A stretch of DNA of 64,000 nt from Choricystis sp. odSpoLacu1 (GCA_958009055.1 OY253652.1:1161091-1225090); one strand, 5' to 3'; positions 1 through 13,068 are shown, counted from the stretch's first letter. Notes: generated by a model from the sequence alone, not told the origin. A program made the numbers and translations.

Positions 1-376
1 CATTGCTCAGGTAGCCAGCCAGCGCGGTCGCCACCCGGGGCGGCAGCGTCGCGTTCGCGGCGGCGTCGCGGGCCGCGTCTTGGAGCAGGGTGCGAGAGCG
101 GTGGACGGAGTACGCCTGAGCAGGAAAGGGGATTGATGCCGGGAATGATGGTCAGCAAGGGAGCAAGAGGGAGAGAGGCGCGGAGGGTGCGGGCGTCTCT
201 GCCAGCGTGTTCCAATTCCGAGGCTTCGCAGTGCGCAGCAGCTGCCCCGCTCCTGCCACCCCGCCACCCTTCCCCATCCAACCGCTCACATCGCACGGCG
301 TCACCGCCAGCAACGCCAGCAGGGCGACCGACGCGGCGGCCGCCGCGCGGCGGGGTCGCAGGTTGGGCAAAGGCAT
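1..376 (-). CDS. Secretory-pathway protein, N-terminal fragment (cut by window edge)
   Basis: Two exons are visible: 290-376, then 1-115, which continues past the left edge. Exon 1 encodes 29 residues, a short basic start (MPLPNLRPRR) followed by an Ala/Leu-rich hydrophobic stretch ending near TPCD. This looks like a cleavable signal peptide. The donor is GTGAGC in phase 0; the acceptor follows a pyrimidine-rich TTTCCTGCTCAG. Exon 2 is open for its whole 38 codons (starting AYSVHRSRTLLQD) and contains one N-glycosylation sequon (NAT). No family is recognised from so little sequence. It lies about 170 bases downstream of the UGGT stop codon on the same strand. The gene model rests on frame, leader and splice signals only. 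Confidence 0.55.
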
Positions 377-548
377 CGCGCGCCTTTTCTCGCTCTCGCG
401 CCGCGTCGGGTGTGAGTTGCAAAAAACGTGGGCTCTGCCTCTCTCGTCTTGTGACCGTCTGCCTCTTGCGTCTTGCGTGTGCCTCTTGCCGCCCCGCACA
501 TGAAAAGACTCTCACAGCAAAAGACACACACACACACACACGCACTCT

Positions 549-3500
549 CTACAGCTCATCGTGCGCCGCCACCGCCCCCTCCCCTCCCCCCACACCACCC
601 TCCTCCACGCCCGCCCGCTCCGCCGCGATGGCCGCCTCCGCCCTCGCCGTCGCGGCCGCCGCCTCCCGGTCGTACTCCACCCACTCAGGCGCAATGCGGC
701 GAGCAGCATCGAGCTTGGGCTCCTTGGTCAGAGGGTTGTTGCACAGGTCGATCGTTTTGGCGGCCCCATTCGTCGCGTTGCCGCACCACGTCTCGCACCA
801 CAACCACTCCTGGGGCAGCGAGTGGATGGGCACCGCGTGCTGCGCATAGTTGGGCAGGTCTTGGTCCAGGTTGGCCAGGGAGGCAGGGTCGCGGGACAGG
901 GAGTCATACTGCACGCGCAGCCTGTCGCCCGCGGCCAGCGACCGAAAGCGCGCCAGGTCCACCACGTACAGCGCGGAGATGTGGTAAGGTTTGCCCGCCA
1001 GGTGGGTGGCCCAAAACCCCGTCTTCCAGAAGCGGAAGCCGTCCATGTGCTTGTTGTTGTCGCAGAAGGGGACATACGCGTAAGGCGCCCCCTTCAAATC
1101 CATCCTCCACAACTCACCAAAATCGGCCCTCACAACCTGGTCGGAATCCACAAAGATGACTTTCTTGAGGTTGAGTGGGAACAGGGCGTCCAGGAACAGA
1201 ATTTTGTAGGCCCAGATGATGCGCTGTTTTTCTGTTTGTTTGTGCAGCCAGTGTGGCCACTTGTACGTGACAAACGCGTATTCAAACCCTTTCTCGGCCG
1301 CGATGCGGGGCAGCACCGCCCGCATGGAGGGCGACATGTAGTTTTTGATAAACCAAAACTTGACGCGCGAGTGGGTGTGGGCCAGCGTCGACAGCGCCAT
1401 GATTTTCTGCAGGCGTTCATACATGTGGCCCGACGCCACGGTGAAGATGTGGATGCAGTCGGGGTCGTCCTCGGCGGACAGGGCGTGGTGAGTGTGGGAG
1501 GAAGAGGGCGAGGGCGACATCTTGTGACCGCCACCAAACAGCGCGCTCCACCCGCTGCGACCGCCACCAGCCGCCAGCACGTCTTCATGCTCCTTGCCCG
1601 CCCGCTTCCTCAGCCGCAGCGCGATGTGGCGCCCGGACAGCGACTCCACCGCCACCGTGACGGTGGTGTCGTCAGTGGTCGGCAGCGCGGCGCCGCGCGC
1701 GCCGCCGAGCGGGCGCCCGTCTGCGGGCCCCGTCGCGTTCGAGACGGTGTACAGGTCGGCCGACCGCCCGCCCGCCAGGGCCAGCGAGTACACGCGCGGC
1801 GTGGAGGCTTGCAGCTGGAAGTAGCCCAGGTTGGCCATGACGAGCGTGTCGGCGACTGTGGTGGCGCGAGAAGGGGAGGGGGTGGCGGGCCCGTGCGCGC
1901 CTGCTTTCTCAACCGCCCTCAACTGCAGCTGCACGCCGCGCGGGGTGACCGCGTCCCGGGTGACGGCGGTCACATCCACGCAGGACCCGGTCAACAGCAA
2001 CGCCTCCAGGTCGAACGACGCGGTGAGCGACGCGCCGGGCAACCGCCCCAGCACCAGGTTGTCCAGGTCGGCCCCGCCCGACACGTCCACCGCTTCCGCC
2101 AGCCAGCCTTCGGGCACGTGCAGGTTGAGCGTCAGAATCTTGGAGGCGGGCAGGCCGGTCGCCACGGCGGCGGGGGGCAGCGGCTCGCCGAGCGGCGCCG
2201 CGTCGGTCGTTTTCGGCTCAAACGTCGGCAGCGCGGCAGCATAAAATGTGGTCAACGGCAGCGCGGTCGCGTCCAGTGCCGGATTGAGCACGATGCGCAG
2301 GGTGGCCGGGGCCAGGCCGTCCCGCAGGGACAGGAGCAGGGGGGCCAGGCGCTGGGCGGTGGGGGAGAGCGGGTCGACGACGGCGACTATATCAAGGGGG
2401 GCAGCGCTCCCCTCCTCCTCGCTGCCAGCATCAAACGCCAGTGGAGACGCAGTGACCGCGTCCACCGCGTCCACGGCGGCGGCACCGCGGGTCGTGGCGG
2501 CGGCCACCGGGTTGGGGGGGGCGGCAAGAAGTTCTGCGACGGCCGCGGCGGTCACGTCGCACGCGCGGCAGTCGGTGTCGTCACCGCCAGCCGCCGCCCC
2601 AATCGTCTTCAACTCGGCCGCCGTCAGGAACGCCAGCTTTCCCGCCACCGAATGCGACTCAAGCAAATGCACGTCGGCCGGGGTGAGGGCGGCCGGCCCC
2701 TCGCCATCCAGCACCAGGTGCCCGTTGGACACCAGGGCGCGGGCGCCCGGGGCCAGGCCCAGGCCGGCAGCGCACAGGGCGGCTTGGGCGGTGAGCTCTG
2801 CGTCGGCGGTGGCCAGGGCGGCGACGGCGGGGGCGGCGTCAGCGCCGGCGGCCGCGGCCGCCGCCCGCAGCGTGGCGGTGGCGTCCTTGTCGGTCGCCAC
2901 GCCGGCCGCCACGCCTTCATCCAGCAGGGCCGCCAGCAGCACGCGCCGCGCGGCGCCAGGGAGAGGCTTGCGGCCGGGCGCGGTGGCGGCGGCGGCGGCG
3001 ACGACCGCGCGCGCGAGCGGTGGCACACCGCCACCACAGTGCAGCACGGCACCCCGCCCGCCCACCGCGCGGGGAGGCGGAGGAGGGGGCGCCCCCGGCC
3101 GCACCGTCACCTTGGCGGGAGCGTCGGGCGGGGAGGCGAGGTGGGTGAGGAGCGCGCGCGCGAGCGCGCGGCCTGCAGTGGTGCCCACATCAACAGCCGC
3201 CCAGTGCGTCACCGCGTCGCCGGCGCCCGTGTCGGAGGTGGCGTACCGCAGGCGGGCCAGGGCGGGGGTGGAGAAGTTGAGGAGCGGGCCCGTCAGGCAC
3301 AGCTGGCGGGGAGGGGGGAGGCCAGTGGCAGGCGGGGCGGGGGCAGAGGCAGCGCGACCGTCTGCGACGCCGCGCGCCGTCACGCGCGGGTTGAACCTCG
3401 GCAGCGCACCCGCCACAGTCAGAATGCGGGCCAGCAGGTGGGTGCCGTCATCGTCATCATCATCCTCGTCTTCGTCATCGTGTGAGTCGGGGACGCCGTC

Positions 3501-5773
3501 CGCGTCGGCCTGCGTGATTTCGCCATAATACACCCAGGCGCCGACTGCCGCGACCTCGGTCTGCACTCCCCACGCCAGCAGGCGCCGCGCGTCGCCTCCC
3601 GCGTCCGCCACAGCCGGCAGCAGCACGCCATTGAGCCAGACGGACGCGCCGGAGTGGGGGGCGGGGGCGAGGCCGGCGGCGGCAGCGCCCACGAGCGCGG
3701 CGGCAGCGACGGCCGCCGCCGCGGGCGTTTCGGCTGCCGCGAGCGCAGTGTCCGCTGCGGCGGCTCCGCCCGCGCCACGCCCCCGCATGGAGGCACGCAG
3801 CGCGTCCGCAAACGCGGCCAGGGTGACAGGCTTGCCGTCCAGGGCGGCCAGGGCGGCCAGGCCGGCGCGCGAACCGGGGGCGGTCGCGGCCGTCAGCGCG
3901 CGGCCGACGCGCGCGCACTCGCCCGCGTCCGCCCACGGGGCGCCGCACTCGTCACCCGCCAGCGCCAGCAGCCCCACGCGCAGCGGCCAGCGCGATGCCA
4001 GCGCGTCGGCGGCGGCGGCGGCCAGGGACGGGGCGCCGCGCGCGCACGGGTCGAGGAGCAGCACGGCTGAGAACGCGTTGAGCCCGATCGTGGGCAGCTG
4101 CCCCGGAAACGACGGTTGCAGCAGGGTGCGCAGGGAGGACGGCCACCCCGCGTACGCGTCATCCGTCTCCAGGTCGTTGGCCCAGGCGATGGCGGGGCGG
4201 GCGGGGGTGGACAGCAGGTCGACCCGCGGCGCTTGGGGGACGGCGCCGCCGTCGCCGTCGCCATCATCCAGCCCCGCGCGAGACCGCAGCCTCAGCACGG
4301 CCGCCACACTGCCCCCGGACGGCACGCCCGCATCCGCCAGGGCGGCCGCCAGCCTGATCTCATGGCGGGCGGCGTCGACAGCGTCCGAGAGTTCGATGGA
4401 GGAAGCGTCGGCAAGCAGGCCGTTGATGGCCAGCAGGGAGGCGCCAGGGGCGAACCTGCGCCCAGCGGCAGCCGTGGCGGCGGCACGCAGAGGCGCAGGG
4501 ACGGGCGTCTTGACGAGGCGGGGGGCGGCTGCAGGGAAGGTGGCGGCACTGGTGGCCAGCGCGCGCAGCGGGTCGGGGGCCGCCAGAATCCGAGCGGCGG
4601 CCTGCAACCCCACGTCTTTCAAGTCCCACGCCTTGATGGGGGCGTCGTCGGCCCGGGCGGCGGTGTCCAGCAGGCGGTCGCGCAGGGCGTCCAGGCCGGC
4701 GGAGGCGGCGGGAAAGCGGGACTTGAGGGTGGAGAAGACGAGGCCGTCGACCGTGTCGGGAAGAGAGGCGTCTGCGCCACTCTTCTCCTCCCCTTTCCCC
4801 TCGCCCTCCTTCTTGGCGTCGTCCACCGCCAGGTATTCCGTCGACTTGAGCGCGTACTCTGCCCCGAAGCCGGGCAGGGCCAGGCGGCCGCCTGCCCCCA
4901 GGGCGAGGCAGCCGCCCGCGTCGGCGCACGCGGGCGTCGGGAGCGTCGGGCGCCACGCATAAGACAGAGCGACCAGCGCTTTTGTGTCCTTCACCGCCGT
5001 CACCAACGCCGCGTGCATGGGGGCAAAGCAGGGCACGCCAGGAGGCGCGTACAGGACGACCGCCGCGGGCGGGCGGGGATCGGACGAGGGAGAGGGAGAG
5101 GCGGGGTGGACGTGGTCAAACTCATATAGAGCGGGTGAAGCCGCCGACGCCGACACTTTCGCCAACGCCTGTGCCAGTCCCTCCGCCTCCGTCACCACGC
5201 CCCCACCCGGCACCACCGCCACACAGCACGCGCCCGTCTTGGACGCAGCCGCGGCCGCGGCGGGGGCGTCGTCCGGCAGCAGGGAGGCTGTCAACGCGAC
5301 GCGCGCCGAGTAGTGGCGCGCGCCGAGAGCGTAGAGCAGCGCGCGCGCCAGGGGGGGCGCCAGCCCCGCCCCGCCCACGCGGGCCAGGGCGGACCAGCAG
5401 GTCTCGTTGGGGGTGGTGGTGGGGGTGGGAGTCCACGCGTCCGCAAACGCCCACAGGTGGGCGGGCGACTCGTCGGCCTGTGGGCGTGGAGTTGAAGGCG
5501 GTCGATCGTTTGATGGGAGGGAAAAGAGGGCGCCGATCTCTGCAGCACACGCCGCCGTCTCCTCCTCCCCATTCTCTCTCAATGTGTGCAATTCATCAGG
5601 CAGCACTTGCTACCCCAATCACTCACCAAAAACTCGGCCACCTCCAGCACGAGCGGCGCGGCGTCCCACCCCGCGCTCAGCGTCACGGTGGCTGACCCGG
5701 TGCGCGGTGGCGAGACTGCCGCCAGGGCTGGCGCCAGCAGGGCCAGCAGCGCCAGCGGCGCGAGGCGAGGCAT
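549..5773 (-). CDS. UGGT: UDP-glucose:glycoprotein glucosyltransferase (UGGT), ER-retained
   Basis: This is the ER folding sensor that reglucosylates misfolded N-glycoproteins so that calnexin/calreticulin rebind them. About 1,710 residues, slightly longer than the usual 1,500-1,600. Exon 1 (about 5627-5773) gives a signal peptide (MPLPxx-type, here MPRLAPLALLALLAPALAA) followed by the conserved start of the first thioredoxin-like region (WDAAPLVLEVAEFL). The rest is one exon of about 5 kb. The C-terminal 300 residues are a GT24 catalytic domain: IHIFTVASGHMYERLQKIM, the DxD-type motif VDSDQVV, then NLDQDLPN and WLWCETWC. The protein ends in HDEL, an ER-retrieval signal. The intron junction is ambiguous: donor at 5626 with acceptor before 5537, or donor at 5613 with acceptor before 5539; both keep frame. 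It is divergent from the Integrator-2-like gene, with 196 bases between starts. Confidence 0.95.
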
Positions 5774-5969
5774 CGCGCTGAGGATACGACGCGGGCAAAG
5801 AAAAAGGGAGCGAACCAATGGGCAAAAGAAAAAAACGCGGCACAGACCTCCCGCCGCATTCGGCCTTGTGTAGGAGAGGGAGGCTGGGACTCTCGCGCCA
5901 GAGTCTGGGTCGCCCCCCTTACCAGACACGCACGAAGCCAGCGTGTCTCTGGCCTGCGCGTCGCCTCCA

Positions 5970-8900
5970 ATGGAAACCGACCCCCTCGCCTCCGCGCTGG
6001 CCGGCGACGTCGGCCCCCTCGCGACCGCCTCCCCCACCGCCGCGTCCCCCTTCCTGCACCGCCTGGCGGCCGCAGCCGTCACACACAGGCTGCCACATGC
6101 TGGTTTGGTTACCCTGCGTGCCATTCCAGGCGCCCGCCACGCGGTGCGTGCAGCGTCGTTGTTTGCGTCTGCAGACGCGGCCGACTGGACGCCTCCAGCC
6201 GACGCAGTCGACGATGCAGCCGCCCTGGCGGATGCGGCAGCCTCTGCGTTTGAAGCGGCGGAGGATGGCGCAGCGAGGGCAGGCGCCGCACTGGCTGGGT
6301 TGAGAGCAGCAGTTGACGTGAGTGGTCAAAGTGAGCGCGTGCGCGGCCTGTTTGACCGTGGCGACGACGACGACGACGCCCACGATGACGAACTCACACT
6401 GGAACTGGCCGCCACCGTGGCCGCCGCTCTGGCGACACACTCGCGCGCCACGCCGAGCGATGTGGCGTCCGCGGCACGCGGCCTGCTCTCCTCCCCCGCC
6501 GTCGCGGCCGCCGTCGCGCTCAACGTGGATGGCGCGTTGGATAGCGTGTGCAACGTGCTGGCCCACACGGCTGGTGGCCGTGGCGCGTGCCCACCGCACG
6601 CCGCGGCGCGCGCGGCGTGTGCGCTCGCACGCGTTGCCGCCGCCGCGCCGTGCGCGCGAGCCGCCGCCCTGCGCGCAGTGTGTGACGCAGGGGGGTCGTG
6701 TCACCCACTCATGACCATCGTCACGCGGTGCGGCGACCCACCCGCCGCCGCGCTGGCGGCTGTGCGCGCTGCGTCCGCGGCGCGCGCGCTGCCCTGGCTC
6801 GCGTCCGTACTGGCCACCCCCGCCGCGGCGCCGCTGGCGGCAGCTTTAGATGCTGGCGTGACAGCACGTGTGGCCACACCCTGGACCGCTGCCGATGACG
6901 CCGACCTGCGGTGTGGGGCAGCATTGCTGGCTGCCGGCGCGCCGCCAGGCGCAGCCGCGGCGCCTGCTTGGACGGCCCGCATCGCGCGGGTGGGGGCGGG
7001 ATTGACGCCAGCATCACGCCTGGTGGCCATCGCCGTCATCTTACTAGGCGGCATCGAGGACCGGCGCACGCTGGCCGCGGCGGCGGCCGGGGTGGTGGGC
7101 GCGGGCGCGCCGTCTGACGACGCGACGTCCGTGTGGCTTTCAGTCCACCTCCTCTTCCGCAGGTGGGGCGCCCTGGCCGACGGCCTGCGCTGTGAGCTGC
7201 AGACGAGCGCCCGGTTTCCAGACACCGCCCTGGCGGCGCTGGCCGACGTGGTGGGCGGGGGCGACGCAGCGAGCGCGCGCGTGCGCGCGGCGCGCGCGGC
7301 GGCCGCGCTGCCTCCGACCGCCGGCCTGGCTGCCGGCGCGCCGCCCGCGGCCGCGCTGGCGGCGTCCGCCGTTGCAGAGGCCTTGCCCGACGTGGCTGCT
7401 AAGGCGGCGGCAGGCAGCGAAACTGCATGCGCTGTGGCTGCTGCGCTGGCCAGAGCCGCCGCGCGCCACACCTTGGCAGCCCGCCTGCCCCTGCACCCCG
7501 CCTGCGTGGCGATTGTGCACGCGGTGGTGGCATCCCCCGGCGTGGCCCTGCCGCCGGACGCGGTGGCGTCGGCGTGTGCTGGCTTGCAGGACAACGCGGC
7601 CCCCGCAGTGCTGGCGTCGACGACGCTGCTGATCGCGCCTGCTGCTGCTGTGTGGCCGCCACCTGCAGAGAGCCTGCCCCTGGCGTCCCTCGCCCCCGTC
7701 GTCGCATCACCACACGACGGGTGCGACCTCCTGCGTGGCGCGTGGCTGGCGGCAGCGGACGGCGTCGCACCCGGGTGCGTGCCGCGCGCGCTGGCGTGCG
7801 TGGCGTGCGGCCGCCCCCACCCCGCCCTGGCGGCCGCGCCTCCCGTCACGCCAGACGCTGCCGTGGCGCGGTTGTGGGCTGCTACTAGCGACGAGGCTGG
7901 CGTCATTGCCGCCCTCGACGCAGCGCTGCCGACACTCATCGCCCCCACCGCGCCTCGCCGTGCGGCCGACGCGGTCGCCGCCTGGCTGGCCTCCCTGCCT
8001 CCCGCCCTGGCGCGGCTGGCCCGCGGCCGCATCGCGCGGCGACTGGGTTGCGCACTCGATGGGGACGGCAGGACCGCGCGCGCGCGCGCGCGGCGGCCGA
8101 GGCGGCCGCGGCTCCCACCGCCACGCCCGCTGCTGATGACGCCACCGCCCTGCTGGCGGCCCCCCTGCTGGCTCTGGCTCCGGACCCGCACACATGGACA
8201 TCGCCGTCAGCCGCTGCCCTGGCGTTTGCGGTCGCGGGGGGCGCGCTGACTGCTGCGCGGTCTGCTGCACGCGCTCTCGCTCCTGCCCTGGACCCAGCCC
8301 TTGCCACCACCTCCCCCGGCGGCGCCGACGCCACCGTGGACGCCGTCCTGGCGTCCCAAGATGGAGCAGCTGCTTTGCTCATGCTGGAGGTGCTGGCTGG
8401 GTGCGCGTCCGTTGCCCGTGATGCGAGAGCACCTCCCACCGACCGCTCTGCCGCCGCCGACGTCGCTGCGGCCGCCGCCGACGCGCTGCACGCCCACCTG
8501 CTGGACGCGCCCGCCGCGGCCGCGGTGGCCACGGTGCACGGGTTCGATCCCACCCTGACCGCGGCCGCGGTCTCTGCTGTGCCGGCGCTGCACATCGGGG
8601 CCGATTTCGCGGGGCCAGCCACGAGCTCGCCGCGCCACGGCGCGCTCGCGTGCGCGCTGGCGACGGCCCTCGCCTCCACCTACCCCACGCCCTCCACCCT
8701 GGATGGAGGGCGTGCCGCCTTGGCTCGCGCCTCAGCGGCTGCAGACGCGGGGGACGCGGACGGCGTGGCGACTGCGCTGGCTGGGGCGGGGCGCGCGGCG
8801 GCTGGACTGCCCGCGTTGGCACCAGAGGTCACCGCACTCGCCCAAACAGTCTCAGACGCGGTGGCTGCCGCCCGGGGTGCAGACGGCGTTAGGCTGGCGG

Positions 8901-8986
8901 CTGCGGCGGCGAGGGCGGTGGCCGACGTCGCGGCCGCGCGCGTGACGCCCGGGGCGGCGGGCGGGCGGCGCGGGGGCGTGTGGTGA
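5970..8986 (+). CDS. INTS2: Integrator complex subunit 2-like protein (one frame break)
   Basis: An Ala-rich, predicted all-helical protein of about 1,000 residues, apparently intronless. From recalled family sequence, two stretches resemble Integrator subunit 2, a scaffold of the nuclear complex that cleaves snRNA 3' ends and attenuates Pol II. One is around 7100-7250 (WLSVHLLFRRWGALADGL); the other is near 8530-8610 (VHGFDP, then AVSAVPALHIGADF, matching the human VHFQGYP...GIPSMHICLDF region). An acidic run (DDDDDAHDDE) lies near residue 140. The start is the ATG at 5970; the frame is open further upstream but without an ATG. The second matching stretch lies in a different frame from the first. 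The frames switch inside a (CG)9 tract at 8075-8092, so one extra CG unit best explains the break. Assignment is by eye and should be treated as probable. Confidence 0.6.
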
Positions 8987-9110
8987 TGCATTTTGTTTGT
9001 TTTGTTTCGTAGCTTGTAGCCGACATATTTATCCACCCGTCCACACACATCCATAAGCAGAAGGTGTGTTTCTGTTGCACACACACAAAACAAGAAATCA
9101 AACGTTCACT

Positions 9111-12100
9111 TTAAACCTCCACCCGATGCGTTGCCGCCTCTGCGTGCGCGGCCGTCAGCGCGGCCGCCACCGCGCCCCTCCCCCCAGGCGCCGCCCACGC
9201 GCACACCTCAGGCTCCAGGAACGCAGGATCACTTGCCCACACACCAGCCAGGGCACGCACACAGTCCACGCGGCGGGACGTGAGGGCGGCTAGAAGATCG
9301 CCCACGCGCCGCACGCCCGCAGCCGCCGCGTCGGCGGCGGTGGATGGTGGCGCCACCAGCGACCCCGCCACCGCTTTCATGGGGGCCAGCGCAGTACCTG
9401 CTAACAAAGCCGCCGCAAAGGTGGCCACCCGGGTGCATGCGTCAGGGTGCTTGACCGCGCGCGGCGGCAGCGGCCAGTCGCGAGGGCCGTAAGCAGCGGC
9501 CGCCATCGTGCGCACCTCATCCGACCGAGCATCGTACGCGGCGGCAGCGGTGGCAGCTGACGGCAGGGTGACGGTGACCAACGATGGAGCCACGTCGGGC
9601 AGCCAGGCCGGGTCGATGGCGGTCGCGCCAGCCACATAGGTGCGTGCATCCGTTGCGACGAGGTCTGTGTACACGATCCACTCTGGCGGCCGCCTGGCCA
9701 GCGAGGACGAAGGGTGGACGTACACGGCCACAGCAGCACCAGCGCCATCCTCCCCGTCCGCGCCCGCGGTGGCGGGGGCGTAGCGAATGGCGCGGCGCGC
9801 AGACACTGGTGCCCCCGCGCTCGCGACGCCGCGCACGCGCCGCGCGACGCGGTCGGCCCACCCCGCCGCCAGGGTGCGGCGCAGCAGGGCGCGCGTGGCG
9901 GACGGCAGCTTGGTGGGGGGTGGGGAGGACAGGGCGACCAGCTCGTGGGCCGGCAGGAAGGAGACTGCGCTGGTGGCGTCGTCGGCCGCCAGTCGACGCA
10001 CAATCCCCACCAGCTGCCGCCGCAGCGCGGCCGCCTCCGCCAGCCGCCGCCCCGACAGCCCCCTCGACGCGGCCCAGACTTCCCTGGCCTGTACCGGCTT
10101 CGTCTCGTACGCCGCCAGCGCGGCCAGCGCCGACAGCGCGTCCGACGCGTCGTCCGTGAGCGCGGCCGCGGCTTTGCGTGCTTCCGCACGTGCGGCCTTG
10201 GCGGCAGCTGGATCATCGGACGCGGCGCTAGAACCGCCGCCGGGCGCTCCCTCAAACGGTGTCTCCACGCTGACAGCAGCAGCCAGGGCGATGGCGGCGG
10301 CCAGGGCGCCGCGCAGGACGGTGCCACCGCCGCGCGAAACACAACGAGCGACCTCCACCAGCGCGCGCGCGTGGCGCGGCGACACGGGCAGAGCCGCCAG
10401 GGCGGCGCCCAGGGGGGTGACGACGGGCGGGTCGGCGGTCACGTCAACCGCGCCCAGGGCGGCCAGCACGGCGTCGCCTGCTGCGAGCGCAAGGCGCGGG
10501 GGGGCCGTCGGAAACGGAAACGCGGACGGGCGGTCGACGCCCAGCGCGCGCAGGGTGAGCAGCACGCCCTCCAGGGGGGCTCCCTCCAGCGCGGGTGGCG
10601 CAACCTCAGGAAATTCGTTCTCATGCACCGCCGACGAGTACAGCCGGTACGCAGTCCCGGCACACACGCGCCCCGCGCGCCCCGCGCGCTGCGCAGCCGA
10701 CGCTTTGGAAATCCAGCCCACCCGGTACCGGGCGACCGCAGGGCCGCCCAGCCCCGTGTCCCCACCGTGGGGGCGCAGGGTGCGCACCTTGGCCCGGCCG
10801 GCGTCGACGACGTAGCGGACGCCGGGCAGGGTGAGCGACGTTTCGGCGACGTTGGTGGCCACGACAATCAAGCGGTGGCCATCCGGCGGAGGCTGGAACA
10901 CGCGCGCCTGGGCGGCGCGCGGCAGGGCGGCGTAGAGAGGCAGCACGTGGACGGGGGGTGGTGGAGGGCGGGTGGCGGTGGCAGTGGTGGTGGATGGCGC
11001 GCTGTCGTTCGCCACCGTCGGCGGCGGCAGCACCAGCCCCGTCCTCGCCTCAAACGCGGCCGCCGCGGCCGCCAGCTGGGCAGGGGTGTAGGTGACGCCC
11101 CCCTCCCCCCCCAGCGTGATGGTTGCGTCGTCGTCGTCGTACAGCGCGGCCGCGTCATCGAAATCGTCGCCAGAAGAAGAAGCATCCTCATCGGTCGCGC
11201 TGCCGCCACCGACCTCCTCAGCCGCCTCGGCTTCGTCGCCACCCGACAGGGCGCCGCCGTCGTCGCCACCATCAGTCGTCTTCATCGCCTCCACCCCGCC
11301 CCGCTGCCGCCGCCGCCCGCCACCAAACGTGGACCGCAGCCGCCGCACCGCGTGTTCGACTTCGCGCCGCCCCGTCAAAAACAGCAGGATGCCGCCGGGA
11401 GGGGAAGCCCGGTGCAGGGCGGCCACCTTGGCGACCGCCACCCTCGCGTAGTCGTCCCCGGTGGCGGTGACGCGAGCAAAGTGGACGGTGACCGGGAACT
11501 GGCGGGCGGGGACAGCAATGGACAGCGGCGGCGACGCAAACAGGGCTCGATTGGCCGCAAAGTCGGCCACGCGCAGGGTGGCCGACATGATGATGAGCTT
11601 GAGGCGGGTGGGGAAGGGGGATGAAGTTGACGCTTCAGCCGCCATGCGGCCCCTCAACCGCACCACCCGCGACAGCAGCCCCAGCAACAGGTCCGTCGCC
11701 ACCGATCGTTCGTGGGCTTCATCCAGCACGACCGCGCTGTACTCGGACAGCAGAAAGTCGTCCCCCACTTCGCGCAGCAGGACGCCGTCCGTCATGAAGA
11801 CGCAGCGCGTGTCGGAGCGCGCCGCGACGGCGTGCCTCACACGGTGACCAACCAGACTCCCTCCCACGCGCACCCCCAGCTCTGCCGCCACGCGGGCGGC
11901 AGCCGCGATGGCCGCCACGCGGCGTGGCTGGGTGACGGCAATGGCGCCCGTCGTGGCAGGGTGGGAGGGGGATCCATACCCCGCCTCCATCAACAACTGG
12001 GGCACCTGCGTCGTTTTGCCGCACCCCGTCTCCCCGCCCAGCAGCAGGACGTCGCCGGACGCTACCGCCTCCATGATCTCTTGCTCCATGGCCAGGATGG

Positions 12101-13068
12101 GCAGGTCGGCCCGGGACGCCGCCATGGCGGGGGGGCGGTGAAAGGCGACGGGGCGCGCGGGCGTGGCTGGCGCGGCGGGGGGGGGAGGGCCTGCGGCTGC
12201 TGCGACAGGGGCGCCTGGAGGGGGCAGCCCCAGTTCGGCGCGCGCGGCAGTCACCGCGGTGCGCAGGGAGGCGGGCGACAGAGCGCGCGGCGGTGGCGGA
12301 GGTGAGGGTGAGGGCGAGGGCGAGGGCGAGAGGCGCGCCGCGGCCGGGGGCGGCGTGTGCGCCCGCTCCTCGCTGCCATCGCTCTCGTCACTGTCGTCGC
12401 CGCCATCGGTCTCACTGTCCTCACCATCCACACTGCGCCGCCGCAGCAGCAGCAAGCCGTCGGGGCGGGGGGGCAGCCCCAGCCGCGCTTCCGCGAGCTC
12501 TCGTTTGAGCCGCGCGCGCTTGGTCTCGCGCTGGCCCAGGGTGCCGGCCCCGCGCAGCAGGGAGCGAGCTGAATCGGGGAGGGCGTGCTGCTGCAGGGTG
12601 GCGTAGACCTGGTGAGGGGTGTGTGGGGAGGAGGAAGGGTTGGGGTTAAGGGTCGTTGCGGCGCTCCCCCTTCCCTGCCCACCATCCAACTCCGTCTTTC
12701 TCGCTCTCCTGCCGCTTGCAACTGCTGCTGCTCCACCACCACCCCTCTCCTCCCCACACACTCACCTGCGCCCTCTCCGCCCACGCCGAGCGGTCCTCCG
12801 CCGCGCGCCGCGCTTTGCGTGCTTGAGACTTGGTCAGCTTGCGAGGGGCGCCGTCGCCGTCGCCGCCAGCAGTGGCCCCATTATCTCTTTTGTCCCGTTT
12901 GGGGCGGGCCGGCAGAATCTCGGCGTTCGAGTCGAACGGGGGCTCCGCATGCGCGGCCGCCGGGGCGACGTCGGAGGCGTCGTCGCACGCGCCGTCGACG
13001 GCTGCCCGCTTGGCGCGCAGAGGCAGAGCATCCTTGGCCTTGCGCGCTCGCTTGGAGCGGGGAGCCAT
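9111..13068 (-). CDS. DHX37: DEAH-box RNA helicase, DHX37/Dhr1 type
   Basis: Nucleolar helicase family that releases U3 snoRNA during small-subunit ribosome assembly. Two exons: 12766-13068 and 9111-12608, joined in phase 0 at ...AWAERAQ/VYATLQQHAL. About 1,266 residues. The N-terminus is strongly basic (PRSKRARKAKDA), a likely nuclear localisation signal, followed by KLTKSQARKARR and an acidic Asp/Glu/Ser stretch. Helicase motifs appear in order: GETGCGKTTQ (Walker A), TQPRRVAA, DEAH, SATLR, VVATNVAETSLTLPGVRYVV and QRAGRAGR. A long acidic insert sits between motifs III and IV, as is usual for the Dhr1 group, and the HA2/OB-fold region fills the C-terminus. It is divergent from the tryptophan synthase gene, with 287 bases between starts. 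A nine-G run at 12177-12185 stays in frame. Confidence 0.9.

Noticed and set aside
561..3485. Long plus-strand frame (over 970 codons) opposite UGGT
   Set aside because: Gln/Arg/Gly/His-rich antisense reading of a GC-rich coding exon; no domain, and UGGT on the other strand is unmistakable.
6701..8191. Minus-strand frame of about 500 codons opposite the Integrator-2-like gene
   Set aside because: Ala/Ser/Arg-only composition and exact overlap with the better-supported sense frame.
9714..11624. Long plus-strand frame opposite the DHX37 helicase
   Set aside because: Antisense shadow produced by high GC at third positions; low-complexity Arg/Gly/Gln composition.
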